Shown here in pieces: positions 1 through 13,300 of a stretch of DNA of 64,000 nucleotides. Position 1 is the stretch's first letter, and each line of letters begins with the position of its first letter. A model generated the notes under the pieces. That model did no database searches and was not told the origin of the DNA. It saw nothing but the letters and a program-made list of their open reading frames with translations. The position numbers and the translations under genes were made by a program. Origin of the DNA: Macrotrachela quadricornifera (taxonomy: Eukaryota > Rotifera > Eurotatoria > Philodinida > Philodinidae); assembly GCA_022393335.1 (NCBI GenBank), contig JAJEKB010020262.1, positions 372,011 through 436,010 of the forward strand, read 5' to 3'.

Positions 1-1010
1 TTTTCAATCGATCGAATAATTCTGGACGAACTATGTACAGAAAAACTAATTTTATGTCATATTTATGCCGAAGAAACAGATTCTATCGTTAGGTTGTTTA
101 AGATAATGAAAGAACAGAGGTGTTATGCAGTTTATCATGTGATAGAAGAGTGACATACAAGATGAGTAAAAGAGAAAAAAATTTAACTTTTGCTCTTGTG
201 TCGATATATTTCGTATATCATAATTTTCGTTTCGGAACTATTTTCTCTAAGGACATCTGCAAGAAGCGTATAAAAGGTTTAAATCTTATATTTCGTCCAG
301 AATTAGGTAAATCTGACGAAAGAAGATGATTTACATGATTGATGGATGTGTCTATGTTTGTTGAAATATCATTAAAATATCTATCTTGTAATTATCTTCA
401 TGGAATAGAGAATAGTTTCTACTGTTAACAAAGTTTCTATAAGATTTATGTTACCAAGCAATTATCTTACATATTGTTAAATTCATGTAACTGAGACAAA
501 AAATTTGAAAATATTTATTCCATTATCAGTAAAAAGTTCGATTGTGTAGTCCTAATCGACTCATATTTTAGAAGCTGAATATATCTTCAACTGCTTCAAA
601 TTTACTAAAAAGTTTATTAAAACTTTAATATCTTGACTAACAAGTCTGGAAACAAGGTTATATTAGTGTTTTCCTTCTCTTCTATTCCTATAGTTTGGAG
701 TAAAATCTAATGATAAAACGATTTTTGAATGAAATAATATTTCGTTTAGTTCATTGAATTCAAATTGAAAATTTTTAAGTGCATATGGTGCGAATATGTT
801 GATGTGATTGGTACTATATAAAAAGAAAAATACGAACAGTCTTGAAATCTGTTAAAAGTCTTTTTCAAAGGTCTTGATTGTACAATTCGGTAACGAGCTG
901 CTATGGATTTTTATTTAACCAACGAACCAGTGGAAGAATAAAATCGCTTTTCATTCAAGATTGTTTCGATTAATTCTGCTTTAATAATTGGCAAAAATTC
1001 TACCTTACGA
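1..1010. other. Non-coding stretch, nothing recognised
   Basis: AT-rich DNA with stops in all frames apart from a 69-codon chance ORF at 120-329. No repeat, RNA gene or coding similarity was recognised. It lies beyond the 3' end of the large minus-strand gene. Confidence 0.6.
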
Positions 1011-1624
1011 TAGAACGTCTCCAACTGTCAAATCGCTCTTGAGTTTGTACTCTGTGCACAAGATAGACACCAGTGAGGTATGAAAAACTGCAAAAGGATA
1101 AGTGCCAATAGAGCTTCCGTCTAGAGTTATAGACACTTTAGTGAAATTTTAACCTATGACATGGTATATACCAATAAATAGAATGATGGTATTTCGACCT
1201 GAGATTTTGTTTTCAGAGATGTCTAATAGTGAATAGAGTGCCCTGAAAAGTTCAATTTAAAAGAGCGCTTTCTTTTTGAGATATTAAAGCCTCAAAAAAT
1301 ATGAAATTCTAGCATATTTCGTGCGATGTGAGTCATTTTTGAAATTTTAATATTTCGAAAGTAAAGTGTTCTTTTAAGTTGACATTTTCAGAATACTCTA
1401 CTCATCAATAAATCTCTGTGAAGGTAAAATCTCAGGTCGAAATACCATCGTTCCATTTATTGGTATATATCATATCATAGGCTAAAATTCCAGCAAAGTG
1501 TCTATAACTCTAGGCGGAAGGACTAATGGCACTTATCCTTTTGAAGTTTTTCATACCTCACTGGTGTCTATCTTATGCACAGAGTCCAAACTCAAAAGCG
1601 ACTTGACAGTTGGAGGCGTTCTAT
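1011..1624. mobile_element. Foldback (MITE-like) element, ~610 bp
   Basis: Two inverted arms of about 300 bp face each other around 1320. The left end reads AGAACGTCTCCAACTGTC and the right end is its near-perfect reverse complement. Inside, further blocks match in inverse orientation, such as TATACCAATAAATAGAATGA near 1164 and its partner near 1450. A TA dinucleotide sits at each outer edge, fitting a Tc1/mariner-type target site; that assignment is inference. There is no coding capacity, so any movement would need a transposase from elsewhere. Confidence 0.75.
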
Positions 1625-1741
1625 TGTTAGTTCGATTTCATAAGTTTCCAAAACTGAAATATTGAATTATAAAATTAACGGTTCTTGTTTAAAATCTTAG
1701 ATATTTTCGTGAGGAACTGTCGTATAGAACAGAGATGTCAT

Positions 1742-1895
1742 CGGTTCGTGTTTTTCTCGAACCGAACCGAAATGAACCGAAAGTTTTACGAACCGAACCG
1801 AACCGAACCGAACCGAACCGATCCATTTTTTGAAAAGTTTAAACCGAACCGAAAAAGTTTCGAACCGAATCGAACCGAACCGAATATAGTTGAAA
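1742..1895. repeat. AACCG pentanucleotide array, left arm
   Basis: Runs of CGAAC/AACCG are interrupted by short spacers. They form the left subterminal part of the hAT-like element and are mirrored by the inverted array at its right end. Confidence 0.85.
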
Positions 1896-2050
1896 CTGAT
1901 TAGAATTCACACTACATTAAGGGAATCATTAAAATGTTGTTTGTATTATGATATGTAGAAGGATCCATTTTTAAATAACCATTCAAAGCATTTATAAAAT
2001 CTGATTTTGTTTCAAGGAAACCAACTAAGAAAAATTGATTATTATAATAT

Positions 2051-3190
2051 ATTCAAATCAGGGCTCCCAAGTGTACTTCATTTTGGGGTATTATACTCCA
2101 TTTGGCCATTTTGCACCCCGAAAAAAACTGTACCTTTGAGGTACAATTTTTGTACCCCATTTGAATTTTTGAGCTTCTAGCACGATACACTGATTTTTGA
2201 TAGATATAAATTGTGTTTCATACTAAAGCTCATAGCGCCGCTGTAGTGGCACTTATAGTTAGCAATATTGGTGAAGACTTGGCTAAAGATTAGTAATATG
2301 TTTCATTGATTTTATTTTATTGCACTTTACTTTTTTCTATTTTCAAGTCAAAATAAATTTCGATAGGTCCGTTTTTCTCTTTATAGTCATATTAAGCATT
2401 CAACCAAAACTAGGCAAAGTTCAGTGTTAAATAACTGAAATTGTAGCTGTTAAACTAAAAATCAATTTGAACTGTAAGACAAAATGTAATATTTTCTTTT
2501 TATATTTTTTCGAAACGAACCTGATTTAATCGTACGTACTCAACGACAAGAAAAGTATAGCCATATTAAAAACCCTGTTCCAGTTGATTATAATATTCAG
2601 CGTGTCTTAATTGAAAATGTTGTCTTGTTTTTTAGATTACAGTTGTTTTAGTTATCACATTCGCGGGGATGGGTATCTTGTTTTTTTCATAATTTGTAAA
2701 AAGTTCGGTTCCTTTATTCATGACAATTGTAATACTATAAAACGGCTTTTTTGCCAACGTTACTATTATAGATAAGAGTTATACGAATTTCTTTATCAGA
2801 GATAAACGATGTAGCATCTCATGTCAGAATATTATAGAAATATTTATGTTTTTCTACTCTAAAGAGACTTTTGCATCACCCTATGCGAGAATGGACCCGT
2901 GAATCTCATCGCATCTAGCGTATTAAAGTATTGTTTAATTGTGATAGTGTGCTCTCTTGTATAAAATACTCTATAAACTTGAAATCTAATAGAGAGCAGT
3001 GAAAAATTATGTTCTTTTTGAGAGAAAAGGCTTTTCATTTAGTTTTTCCACAATAATCCTTTTCTTTTAGAAAAAATTGCGTATCCCAACAGCATACCCT
3101 ATTCTAGAAAAACTTGTGCCCTAATCGTATCCCATTTAAAGTATGATGCACCCCATTTGAAGACTAACACTTGGCAGCCCTGATTCAAAC
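2051..3190. mobile_element. Nested hAT-like MITE with 8-bp TSD
   Basis: The element proper is 2059-3182 (1124 bp). The left end CAGGGCTCCCAAGTGT and right end ACACTTGGCAGCCCTG are near-perfect inverted complements, of the CAGGG type common in hAT elements. The flanks ATTCAAAT (2051-2058) and ATTCAAAC (3183-3190) match at 7 of 8 bases, as an 8-bp target-site duplication would. Subterminal blocks rich in 'TACCCCATTTG'-like words are inverted between the ends. No ORF of note. It sits inside the CCGAA-arm element, so it inserted later. Confidence 0.8.
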
Positions 3191-3536
3191 ACAAATAAAA
3201 AACAAATATGATTAGTCTTTAAAGAATAAGAAAATAAGCAATGGTTTGGTTGTGCATTGTTAGATGTGATTTGTTCACATTAACTTCTAATGAGAAAAAT
3301 GTTAAAATTGTTTTTGTTCAAAATGACATCTATTTAATTCTAACACGAGAGTGTACTTCATTTATCACTATTCTTTAAGAGAACAATGTCAAGTATACAT
3401 TCTTTCTCTGTATACTGAGAAACAAAGAATTTTCTTTGTTTCCATAGGAAATCATTGTTTCATTGCGTGCATTATTTCTATTGCACAGAGGAGAATAAAG
3501 TATGATAAGTTAAATATAGCTGGATAAAAAAAATTT

Positions 3537-3664
3537 CAAACCGAACCGAACCGAACCGAAAAAATTTCGAACCGAACCGAACCGAACCGATAAATTTTCA
3601 AAAAAGTTTGAACCGAACCGAGTTCGAGTCGGTTCGGTTCGGTTCGGTTCGAAACCGAACCGAT
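3537..3664. repeat. AACCG/CGGTT pentanucleotide array, right arm
   Basis: Runs of CCGAA, then a switch to CGGTT runs near 3625-3650. This is the inverted partner of the array at 1742-1895 and ends in the terminal inverted repeat of the hAT-like element. Confidence 0.8.
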
Positions 3665-3682
3665 GACATCTCTGGTATAGAA

Positions 3683-4319
3683 TTCAAATTTTCAATGTAG
3701 TTGATAAGTGTATTATTAAAAATAATTATTCAAAAGTTTCAGCTTTTTACTGTTATATGTTTCTTGGGATATTAATGTCCGATATTGCTTTATTGTTGTA
3801 CTGATATAAAGAATTAAGAGTTGTTCATCTTTCATCAAAATGGAAAAATTATCAAAAAAATGAATATTTCTCAAAATAGACAACTGAGAATAGTGAAAAC
3901 TTTGAATGATTATTAGCAAACAACTTCGAACTATAATAACGAAATGTATCCTAAGTCACATTTCATTATTCACAGGGATATTAAAGTGTTTTAAAACAAA
4001 ACGACTATTTTCCTCGGTATTAGAAAAATGAATATCTGAACGTATTCTAGTGCTAATTTAACAACTCAATAATTCAATATTTCACCCTGAAAGATTCATG
4101 AGTTCAAGCTAAGATAGTATTTATATTATTCACTGGAACATGTTGAATGATGACAATCCCAAGTGAAAATTGATTTTACTTCTAGAAAATTTCCTTGGGA
4201 AAATGGTGAAAAATGTTTCACTAATCTCAATTTCTAAATCTTTTTCGATGATTAGAAATAATAATCTCCTAAACATAGATTTTGGGATTCTCGTATTTTT
4301 CTTAATTTTCATTTATATT
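3683..4319. other. 3' flank of the large minus-strand gene
   Basis: AT-rich sequence with two short minus-strand ORFs (3716-3919 and 4130-4312) that show no family similarity. The first bases below 4320 would be the 3' UTR of the large gene. No clean AATAAA signal was seen close to the stop. Confidence 0.4.
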
Positions 4320-4336
4320 TTACATATCTATTATCC
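4320..4336 (-). CDS. Exon 9 (terminal)
   Basis: After a 53-bp intron (4337-4389, GTAACC...TTATAG), the split Gly codon is completed and followed by Ile-Ile-Asp-Met and TAA at 4322-4320. Such a short last exon is the least certain part of the model, but its phase (1) agrees with the donor of exon 8. Confidence 0.55.
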
Positions 4337-7300
4337 CTATAAATGATACCAATGTATGCTTTCTCCAAAGGTATTTCATATACGGTTACCTTGTGTTTGT
4401 GTTCTAGTCTTTGGTGTAAACAAGCTATAGACAAAGATGACAAATGGAGGTATGATCATTTGTAATACAGCCGTAAGACCACCGATCATAGATATTATTG
4501 TAACTATTATCCCAATGAAATTGATTTTCTGTTTTGTAAGAGAATAAGTACAGTATGCTGGTGCACATGCTTTCCAATAGAGTGAGTATGAATATTCAAA
4601 ATTCCATTGATCGACCATTAGCTCTTTAAGTATTGTTGACATTGTAGTATTTGGTGGAAAACGATTCGATGTATTATCATAAACGAGAGGACGAACATTG
4701 AAGTTCGATACGCTAATGTTGAAAGAGAAATGTATTCATGTGAAGTTGAACCAAGATTCGAACAATTTTCTGTGGATTTCATTTCGAAAATTCTTCGAGA
4801 GATTATCTCTTCGTTTTCAATTGATCTTAATATATTCTATCCATTGATATTTTTATTCTCTTTTAGGAACTAAAAACCTGTTCGAGAAGATTGTAATATA
4901 CTGCCTTTTTATTTCACGTTTTCTTATACGTCGTTATCAAATACGCTTTGAGATATTGTTTTATAGTTCCTATTCTGATTTCAAATAGATTTCCACCATT
5001 TATATATGTTATTATGCTGAATTTTCTCTAAAAACTCTTATGGCTTCTGTAGATCTTTCTTGTTCACAATTGTATATCTAATATTGTTTCATTTGGATTC
5101 GTTTAATCACTCATGCAACCTTTTTACGTGTGATGTAAATTATCCGATTGAAATCTTATCAATATACTCAATTTATTTTGTTTTAATGGGAAGATTAGTT
5201 GATTTCAATTTGATAGTTTGTACTTTTTCTGTATTTATTTTATTGTTAATTATAAAATTTGGATAACATTGTTGTTTTCATCAGATGTAGAATAACACTG
5301 ATGCATGACGTACAATGTTGTCTTTTTACAAGTGTTTTTTTCATCCTTGCTATTCTTTCTTTTTTTCTGTTTAAATTTTTAATTGTGGAATGGAAAAACA
5401 ATCATAGTGGTATGAACCGACTGATTGTTTTCTTCCTCAATTTATTATCAAAAATAAAAACAAGGAAAAACCACTCTTGTTTACAAATAAGACCGTGCGT
5501 GAATCAATGTTATTCTGTGCCTGATGACGAAATTATTATTGTTCAAACGTCACTACTAACAATAAAAACAATTATAGAAAGTGCACAAACTATCAAATTG
5601 AGACATAATGAATATCACTTTTCTCGAGTTAGATTGCATTCTCGTACAAATCAATTGTCAATACAAACATGCAATTATATCATGTACTAGCCGAGGTACC
5701 CGATGAAAAGAGAATATGGTTAAAGTTTTGTATCTTCCACCCGACTTATTCTGCTGTACATAACACGTCTTCCACAGGACTGCCCTCCATTGTGGGTGAG
5801 CTACCTGCAACAGAAATTTTTCCATCACATCTGAAACCCCTTGAACAGAACTTTTAACAGCATGCGTCAGGCATCTTTAACAGGATTGTTCCTGTTATGC
5901 GTTAGGTGTTCGCCATTGGACTCTTCTCGCCGTGCGTGGGATATCTTTTAGAGCTTTTCCCACCATGCATCAGGCATCTTCAACAGGACTCTTCTCGTCG
6001 GGCTAAAGCTGAATCCTCATTCGCATCCACTCTGGACACAGTCACTCTCAACTTTTCATTGAACTACGTTATTTGGCTAGACAGTGAGTAAAATCACGAT
6101 CTCTTACGACTTGGATGAAGTTTCACGCACACCTCCCTTTCTCACCCCCAATCACTCTGCCGACTTTCCTCAGCATTCAAGGAACTGATTTGAATAGTTC
6201 TGTGACGCTATCTCTCACGATAACGAAATACATAGCGAACAGACTCATCAGAATCTCGATCTGTATTGATCGCGATGAAATTTCACCCAGCCCTTTCCGC
6301 GTACCCCGCTTAGTGGTTACAACCTCAAATCAGCTTTCCTCAGAAGCTAAGAAAGTAGTATGGAAAGTTTTATGACGCTAGCTATCACAGAGACTAAAGG
6401 CACGGCGAACAGACAAACGTTCTTCTTTAAATATATAGATGCGTCATCGTTGTGAATCAAGAAAAAGAACAAATACGTTTTTTCTGTGAGTCATAGAAAA
6501 CTAATGGATACACTGTAGTTGTGAATCAAGGAAACACTTGTATACATTTTTTTCTCTTCTAACCTATTAGAAACCTTCGATTTTCACATTTAGACCAAAG
6601 AATCATCAATACGAAATCATTAATCTTACAATCTAAACAAATTGGCTAAATTTCTGAAAAATTCACACAAATTTCATTGCTATATGACTTGGGTGAAATT
6701 TCACCCAAACACCCCTTATCCTACTCCTGTTAATGATAACAGCACTCTTTAAAGCTACTTCTGGTCTCAGAAAAGCGTCGTGGAAAGTTTGGTGATGTTA
6801 GCTATTACAGTACTACTATCGGCGCCAGAAGTCAAGGCAGTCGGTTGCTTTTTGAATAACTCTTGGTAGGAATAAGATAGAGACCTGCGGGTTTCACCGT
6901 TTGATAGCCAAAACCTGAGAGCATCTCTTTTTAAGCAAAAAATATTTTGAAAACAAAAATCATGATTGGTTTTTTGGACGATCTCTGGAAAACCACGTTG
7001 GGGTTTTGAAAACTGCCATAGGAATTTATTGATTTTTTGACATAATCGAAATCAGCATCAAAAACTGCATCGACTCAAGTATTTTTTTTAAAATTTTAAG
7101 AAAATTTTTTTTTGTCAAATATTTATCTCGAGTCATCAGCAGGACCACGTCAATGCATAAATTGAGCTAAAAAATGACAAAGGTCCAATTTTATGATAAA
7201 AAGAAATTTTATTAAAATACTAAAAAAAATATTTGAATCGATGGAGTTTTTGATGCTGATTCCAAATATGTCAAAAAATCAGTATACTTCTATGACAATT

Positions 7301-10300
7301 TTCATAATGGCAGCGTGGTTTTTCAGAGATCCTCTCGAAAACCAAACTTAGGATTTTTCCTCAGAAAAGTTTTTGCTCACAAAAATGTGCTCTTTGGTCT
7401 TAGCTATCAAACGATGAAAACCGCAGGTCTCTATCTTGTTCTTATCAAGAGTTATTCAAGAAACAACCGATTGCCTTGGCTTCTGGCGCCGATAGTATCT
7501 GAGTGACATTTCATCCACACATCACACCTAGACACACCCCGATAACCGTGCTGACCCCACGTCGACCTTCCTTGGGACCTAGAGAAGCATCGTGGAAAGT
7601 TTGGTGATCGTAGCTTTTACAGGGACTGAATGCATAGCGAACAGACAAACATTCCTCTTTATATATATAGATAAAAAGCCATCAAAACATGCACACTAGT
7701 CATCTCATATAAAATAGAACAAAACGGTTGTCCCAAGAAAATAAGATCTGACAGAAGATCTCATACGAACTTAATAGAAATGTACAATAAATTTTGTGAT
7801 ACAAAAATCAGTATATTGACATGTTCTAAGATCTTTTTTAAAATGCAAGGAAGCTAACAAATTGTTAAATAGAATGTATCAGGATTAAGTCAATAGGAAT
7901 ATATGCTTTTAACGTAGATACTACGACGAATTCAGTATAGACATACAACTCACATTTCAGAATTATTTCTATTGAATTTCGTGTCAGAATTTTCTAAAAA
8001 GATGTTTGAGATGTAAGTAAATCAATAATAAACCTGAATAGAATACGTCAATATCTATTATAAACATGCAATATATTCTCAAAGGAACCCAACAGAAATT
8101 GTCCTAATATCGGTTCAATTTCACCCGCTTACAAGGCTGTTTCATAACTTGTGTAATAGAGTAACATTGACAAGCAATTTGAGTCCGAATAAAAGCATTC
8201 CAATGTTGAAGAAAGAAGAGAATCGATTGGAAAACAACCTAAAACCAAACCTGGTACTGAATAGGCCGGAGTTATATATACATTAGAGCTAGTATAATGA
8301 ATTTCATAAAATTGCAGCGGTTGTAGACAACCAGGATTAGTAGCACAAATACAAGTGAAGTCTGTCTGATGATTAGAACCCATGGCCAACATGTATCTCG
8401 GCTCAATCGATGGTAAACCATTGAAACGAAATGTGGGCTAAAAGTAAAACAAAGATCTATGTTTCGTCATCAATCAATCTTAAAAATCGCCTGTCTCAAC
8501 TGAGAAATGAAAGACCTACAACATATTCTGTCCTAGAATGACTCTCATAAAAGATATTTCAAAAGGTATAATTATAGTCAATAAAATGGAAATATCAAGC
8601 ATAAATTGGTACTAATTTTCTCTTCATATTTTTCTCTGTATTGATCTCTATTAAATTTAGCTGTCTCTTCGTCTCGCGTATCAATTAGGATTCTAGTTTC
8701 TATCTGTAATATTTTCTAAAAAAGGGAGTATAGCTATCAGTCTCTAGTCATGTGAAATACTCACAACTAAAAATGATCGTAGAAGATGAAAATTGAAAAT
8801 AAATGAAATCCGTAGACGATCTCACCCTCACCCTAACATGTTTGAATAAATACGGCTAGTATATAAGATCATTTATTAAAGATTTATTTTTATTCTTGTC
8901 AACTTAATGAAAATTTACAGCGTTTCATTTCTAGACTGTGTATAGTCGAATAATCGAAAGAAGTCCAGCAGAATGATACTACAACATGTTTATTTTCTAC
9001 TAACCACTGTCCTGATGAAAGGATGCGGCACGGAAACGGCCGTATACGATCAAATACGGCACGTATATGGACCATATCTTGCCGGAATCCTGGTCGCCGT
9101 TTTACGGTCTGGAAACGGCAGCCAGATTCAATCACCTGGGTGTCTGAATAGTGACCTTTCATTAATGCTCGTGTATACACATTTTTCGACTGACGTAAGA
9201 AGCTTGCTCGTTCTTTGCTAGAAAACATGTCGAACAAATAGAATTAGATACACCAAACAAGTTACAATTAAATAGCGATAAGCGTCGAAATAATCTATTC
9301 AATGGTTTACATTTTTATGGTTGTTCTCATTTCAATAGAATGAACTTCTCTTGGATTTAGAAGTTCATCACATTGAGACTGAGTTTTCATTCTGTGGAAA
9401 GTTTGCCATTAAAGTAAATGCATAAAACATAACTGCTGTCGTTCATGTACTTGAAAGATCAAGATACATCATGAATACTAGGGATATCCAAAAGTAGTGG
9501 CAACGACATTTTTGTACCACATACTAAGCTTGATAAAAGTTCATTTTTACATAGGATGATAGAGAAAAAAATGCTCTATCTTTCTATTCTATTTGATTAA
9601 TATTGAACTAATATCGTAATGATAAAATTTGGATAAGAACTGTTTTTATTGAATGCTAGCTCGTTACAGTGGACCATAACGTTTATGCCACTTTTGTATT
9701 TCGCTTTATTATTATTTGATGCGTTGTATCAAAAAAAGAAATATACCACAAGATGCAGCGTGAAAAGCTCTACAAGTTCCATTGAGCCGCTTATTTTCTA
9801 AGTGCACTTTTTATCGTCGAAAGGCACAAAAATCTGAGCAACCAAATTTTGGTATAACGAAAAAGAGATTTTCATTTTAATAAAAGATATATACATTTGA
9901 ACCTATTTGATTTTCTTATTACTAAATATGTTTCATTTAAAAAACAGAATAGGCTTAAAGCTTCAGCGTGAAAAACTCTACATTTTACAAAGAAAACTAT
10001 ACAAAAATACGATAGGGTAAAATGTATAAATCTATCTCTAAAACCAAAATCTCGTTTTTGTAACGTCAAAATTTGGTCACTCAGAATTTTGTTTTTGTTT
10101 TTTCAAAGCAAAAAGTGCACTTAGAAAATAAACGATTCAGTGGAAGTTGTAGAGCTTTTCATGCTACATCTTGTGGTATATTTCTTTTTTTTTTTATTAA
10201 TACAACGTATTTAATAATGGTAAAATGAAATGCAAAAGTACTTCACTTTCTATACTGTATCCGCTGTAGTCTACTGTAACGAGCTAGCATTCAATAAAAA

Positions 10301-13300
10301 CAGTTCTTATCCAAATTTTATCATTACCATATTAGTTCAGTATTAATCAAATAGTATAGAAAGATAGAGCATTTTTTTCTCTATCATCCTACCCATGTAA
10401 AAAAAAACATATACAAAATCAGATTAAAATCGATTANNNNNNNNNNNNNNNNNNNNNNNNNNNNNNNNNNNNNNNNNNNNNNNNNNNNNNNNNNNNNNNN
10501 NNNNNNNNNNNNNNNNNNNNNNNNNNNNNNNNNNNNNNNNNNNNNNNNNNNNNNNNNNNNNNNNNNNNNNNNNNNNNNNNNNNNNNNNNNNNNNNNNNNN
10601 NNNNNNNNNNNNNNNNNNNNNNNNNNNNNNNNNNNNNNNNNNNNNNNNNNNNNNNNNNNNNNNNNNNNNNNNNNNNNNNNNNNNNNNNNNNNNNNNNNNN
10701 NNNNNNNNNNNNNNNNNNNNNNNNNNNNNNNNNNNNNNNNNNNNNNNNNNNNNNNNNNNNNNNNNNNNNNNNNNNNNNNNNNNNNNNNNNNNNNNNNNNN
10801 NNNNNNNNNNNNNNNNNNNNNNNNNNNNNNNNNNNNACATTACTTTAAAAAAAATAAATAGTTAGTTATGGTTAGATGCTGCGGCAAGATTTTGTTAAGT
10901 TCGACACCAAGTACCTTAGTGTTAGGCATGCAAAAAATACCCTTAGTTTTCGAATTCCTCATATGAAGGTTTTTATTATGAACCTAATAGCTTTCCGTAA
11001 GGAGTCAGGCGTGATGATGTTAAATTGTGAACGAAATTGGACTATTAGTTGTTCAAGCAGACAAATGTGGGAACGGCGTCGAGAAATGACTAAATATGGC
11101 TTTCAGTGATTGATATTCAAAACAGGAAGGGTATTCGTCAAACTTGAAATGGCTTTGTGCGATTTATGGAGACTGAAAATGTGTTTTCTCTGGAAACAGT
11201 GAGAGAACTTTCAAAGATTTCGTACATAAAATGTAAAAGTAAATTACTATTGTCACATCCGTTTTCTTCGACGTTGTGTGTGCCTTTATCTATCTTCTTT
11301 GCTTTATTTTTTCGTCTGTTTTCCATTTGGGTCTGTAGAATTTCTAATTAGAAATCATCTTATTAAGAATCTGCTAATTTTTATGAATGGGAATCAATTT
11401 GATTCAATCATAACATAACTAGACGATTGGTAAAAAAAGAACATAAGATGTATGAGTCGGTTAGTCACTGAAGAGGGGCACCGAAGATAGACTTACCGTT
11501 AGTTTATAACATTGATATGAGCTCTACTCGTGTAAAGCTTTCAATTAAATGTAGGATATTTTCGTAAGAGCTAAACCAATTGTAGTTTAGGTAGCTAATG
11601 TCGTCTATAATGAGGCAATCACGGGCGCGCTATATTTTCCGAATTTCAGATTGACAATCTTGCTTTTGAAGATTGTAAAATATAGAAGATTTGTTCAGCC
11701 TTAACTGACTGTAGCATTACACATATCCATATTTTATCTGACAATGATTCTCAGAATGAATGAAATGAATTCAGTCGAGGGTCAAGTGAGTCGTAGTGAC
11801 AAGCGTTACTTGTTGTTATTAAGAAAAACCTGAGTTTTCAAGAAAGCTCATTTTTGTGTACTCAAAAAGTCAGTACACTCTAGAATCGGTCAGTGTGTCC
11901 GTCCGGCCGTCCGTTTACACGATAACTCTTCACAATTACATTCGATTGAGCTGAAATTTTGTGCACAGAGTTGTCTCATCAATATCTCGGTCGAGTTCGA
12001 AGATGAGAAAGATCCGACAAGAAATGGCTGAGTTATCGAAAAAATTGTCATTATTCGCCAGACCATCCCTGAGGGGGGGTACAGGGATTTTTCAAAAAAA
12101 CTTTTTTTCTCAGAAATATTTTAAATATATATGAATCGACTCAGTTTTTAACGCTGATTTCGAATATGATATCAGTTTTGAATGAAATCGTAGTTTTTTA
12201 AGTGAAATTTGCCTAAGCAAGGTCCCAAAATGCATAAAAACTCTATCGAGAAACGAAATTGCCTATATATGTCTCAGATGAGCAATTATTTTGGGGTTTT
12301 CAAATGCCTGGTTTTGTAGCTAATCGAAAAGACTATCGAAAGGTAAAAACCCGAACGATAGCTCTTAATATTGGTGATTTATTATAAAAATACTGATGCT
12401 TGTATCTATCATATATCTCTTATAAATTCATCAAGTTGCTTACGATCGTAATCCTGTTAGACACAAACATAAATTCATTCGAAAATAACTCTTCTTACCA
12501 AGTTTGCCAAGCTGGACACGAATCTAAACTCAAATTTCTGTGATTTTTAAAGATATTATATAACTCTGAGAGTAGAGTCAGTGATCACCGGATACGGGCG
12601 CATACTGTGTGACCCATGCTAGCTTAGCACGCCTGTATTTTCTCCTTGCAATTTAGTGACAATGGATGTACTGTGATGAGATCTATGTCTTACAGAAACA
12701 AAGAAATACAGGGTCTAGTGCATTACGTGAGAAAAGTCCAAATACTCTCTCTCAAAATATGCTATATCGCTGAATTTACGCAGTTTTTTGCTTATAATAC
12801 TTTTTTATCCCATAACTTCCTCCCTGAATGTAATGAATTTATAGATTAAACTGTTTTCTATCCAATTGAGACCTTCTTTAGCTCAAAGGGCCAAATCGTT
12901 CATGAGACAAAGTTATTTTCTAATAATTTTTCGTAAGCTGGAGGGGTGTGTGTCCACTGTCCTCCTTATTTACGCCCTTGAATGGAACAGTAACCAATAA
13001 AAATGAAGTTATGAGAAAAATGGTTTTTCATAAAGACAATTTGTCATGATGATTTTGGCGTTCAAACATTTCATACTGACTCAGCTGATTCATACACTTT
13101 TTGCAGTACACATAACTTTCGGATAAAATTCGAAGTTTTCGCATTTATTACTTTTCGAACTGAAATTTTCTAAAAACAAATCTAGTTCTTTATACATGCA
13201 GTTTAGACAAACTTGTTCGGTCATTTAAAAGTTGTCTGTTATGTCGTATGAACTTTTAAAAGTCTAATATTGTTGTGAAAAGAACAGTTAATTTGAGAAC

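Larger units (their letters stand above)
1722..3682. mobile_element. hAT-like non-autonomous element with CCGAA-repeat arms and 8-bp TSD
   Basis: The element spans 1730-3674. Its perfect terminal inverted repeat is CAGAGATGTCATCGGTTCG at 1730-1748, with the complement ending at 3674. An identical 8-bp flank, GTATAGAA, occurs at 1722-1729 and 3675-3682, as expected for a hAT target-site duplication. Each end carries a degenerate AACCG/CGGTT pentanucleotide array, in opposite orientation. Without the nested element at 2059-3182 it would be roughly 0.8 kb. There is no transposase; the ORF at 1685-1903 is only translated pentamer repeat. Confidence 0.85.
4713..8132 (-). other. Intron 7 (3420 bp)
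   Basis: GTAAGC...ATTAG, phase 2. The equivalent module 1 intron (27014-27060) is 47 bp, so this one has grown about 70-fold, largely through the dispersed repeat at 5686-7671. The hydrophobic ORFs at 5060-5690 are not supported as coding. The flanks 4713-5685 and 7672-8132 hold nothing recognised. Confidence 0.7.

Noticed and set aside
1685..1903. ORF of 72 codons
   Set aside because: Mostly translation of the CCGAA pentamer array (repeating NRTEP); no independent coding evidence.
5060..5690. Two adjacent hydrophobic ORFs that look like membrane proteins
   Set aside because: Hydrophobic runs are expected from T-rich DNA in this frame. No family motif, no paired splice sites, and they lie inside intron 7 on the opposite strand.
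8899..9237. Overlapping ORFs on both strands
   Set aside because: The CGG-rich patch raises GC and removes stops on both strands; neither translation resembles a family.
10424..10840. 138-codon ORF
   Set aside because: Almost wholly made of N from the assembly gap.
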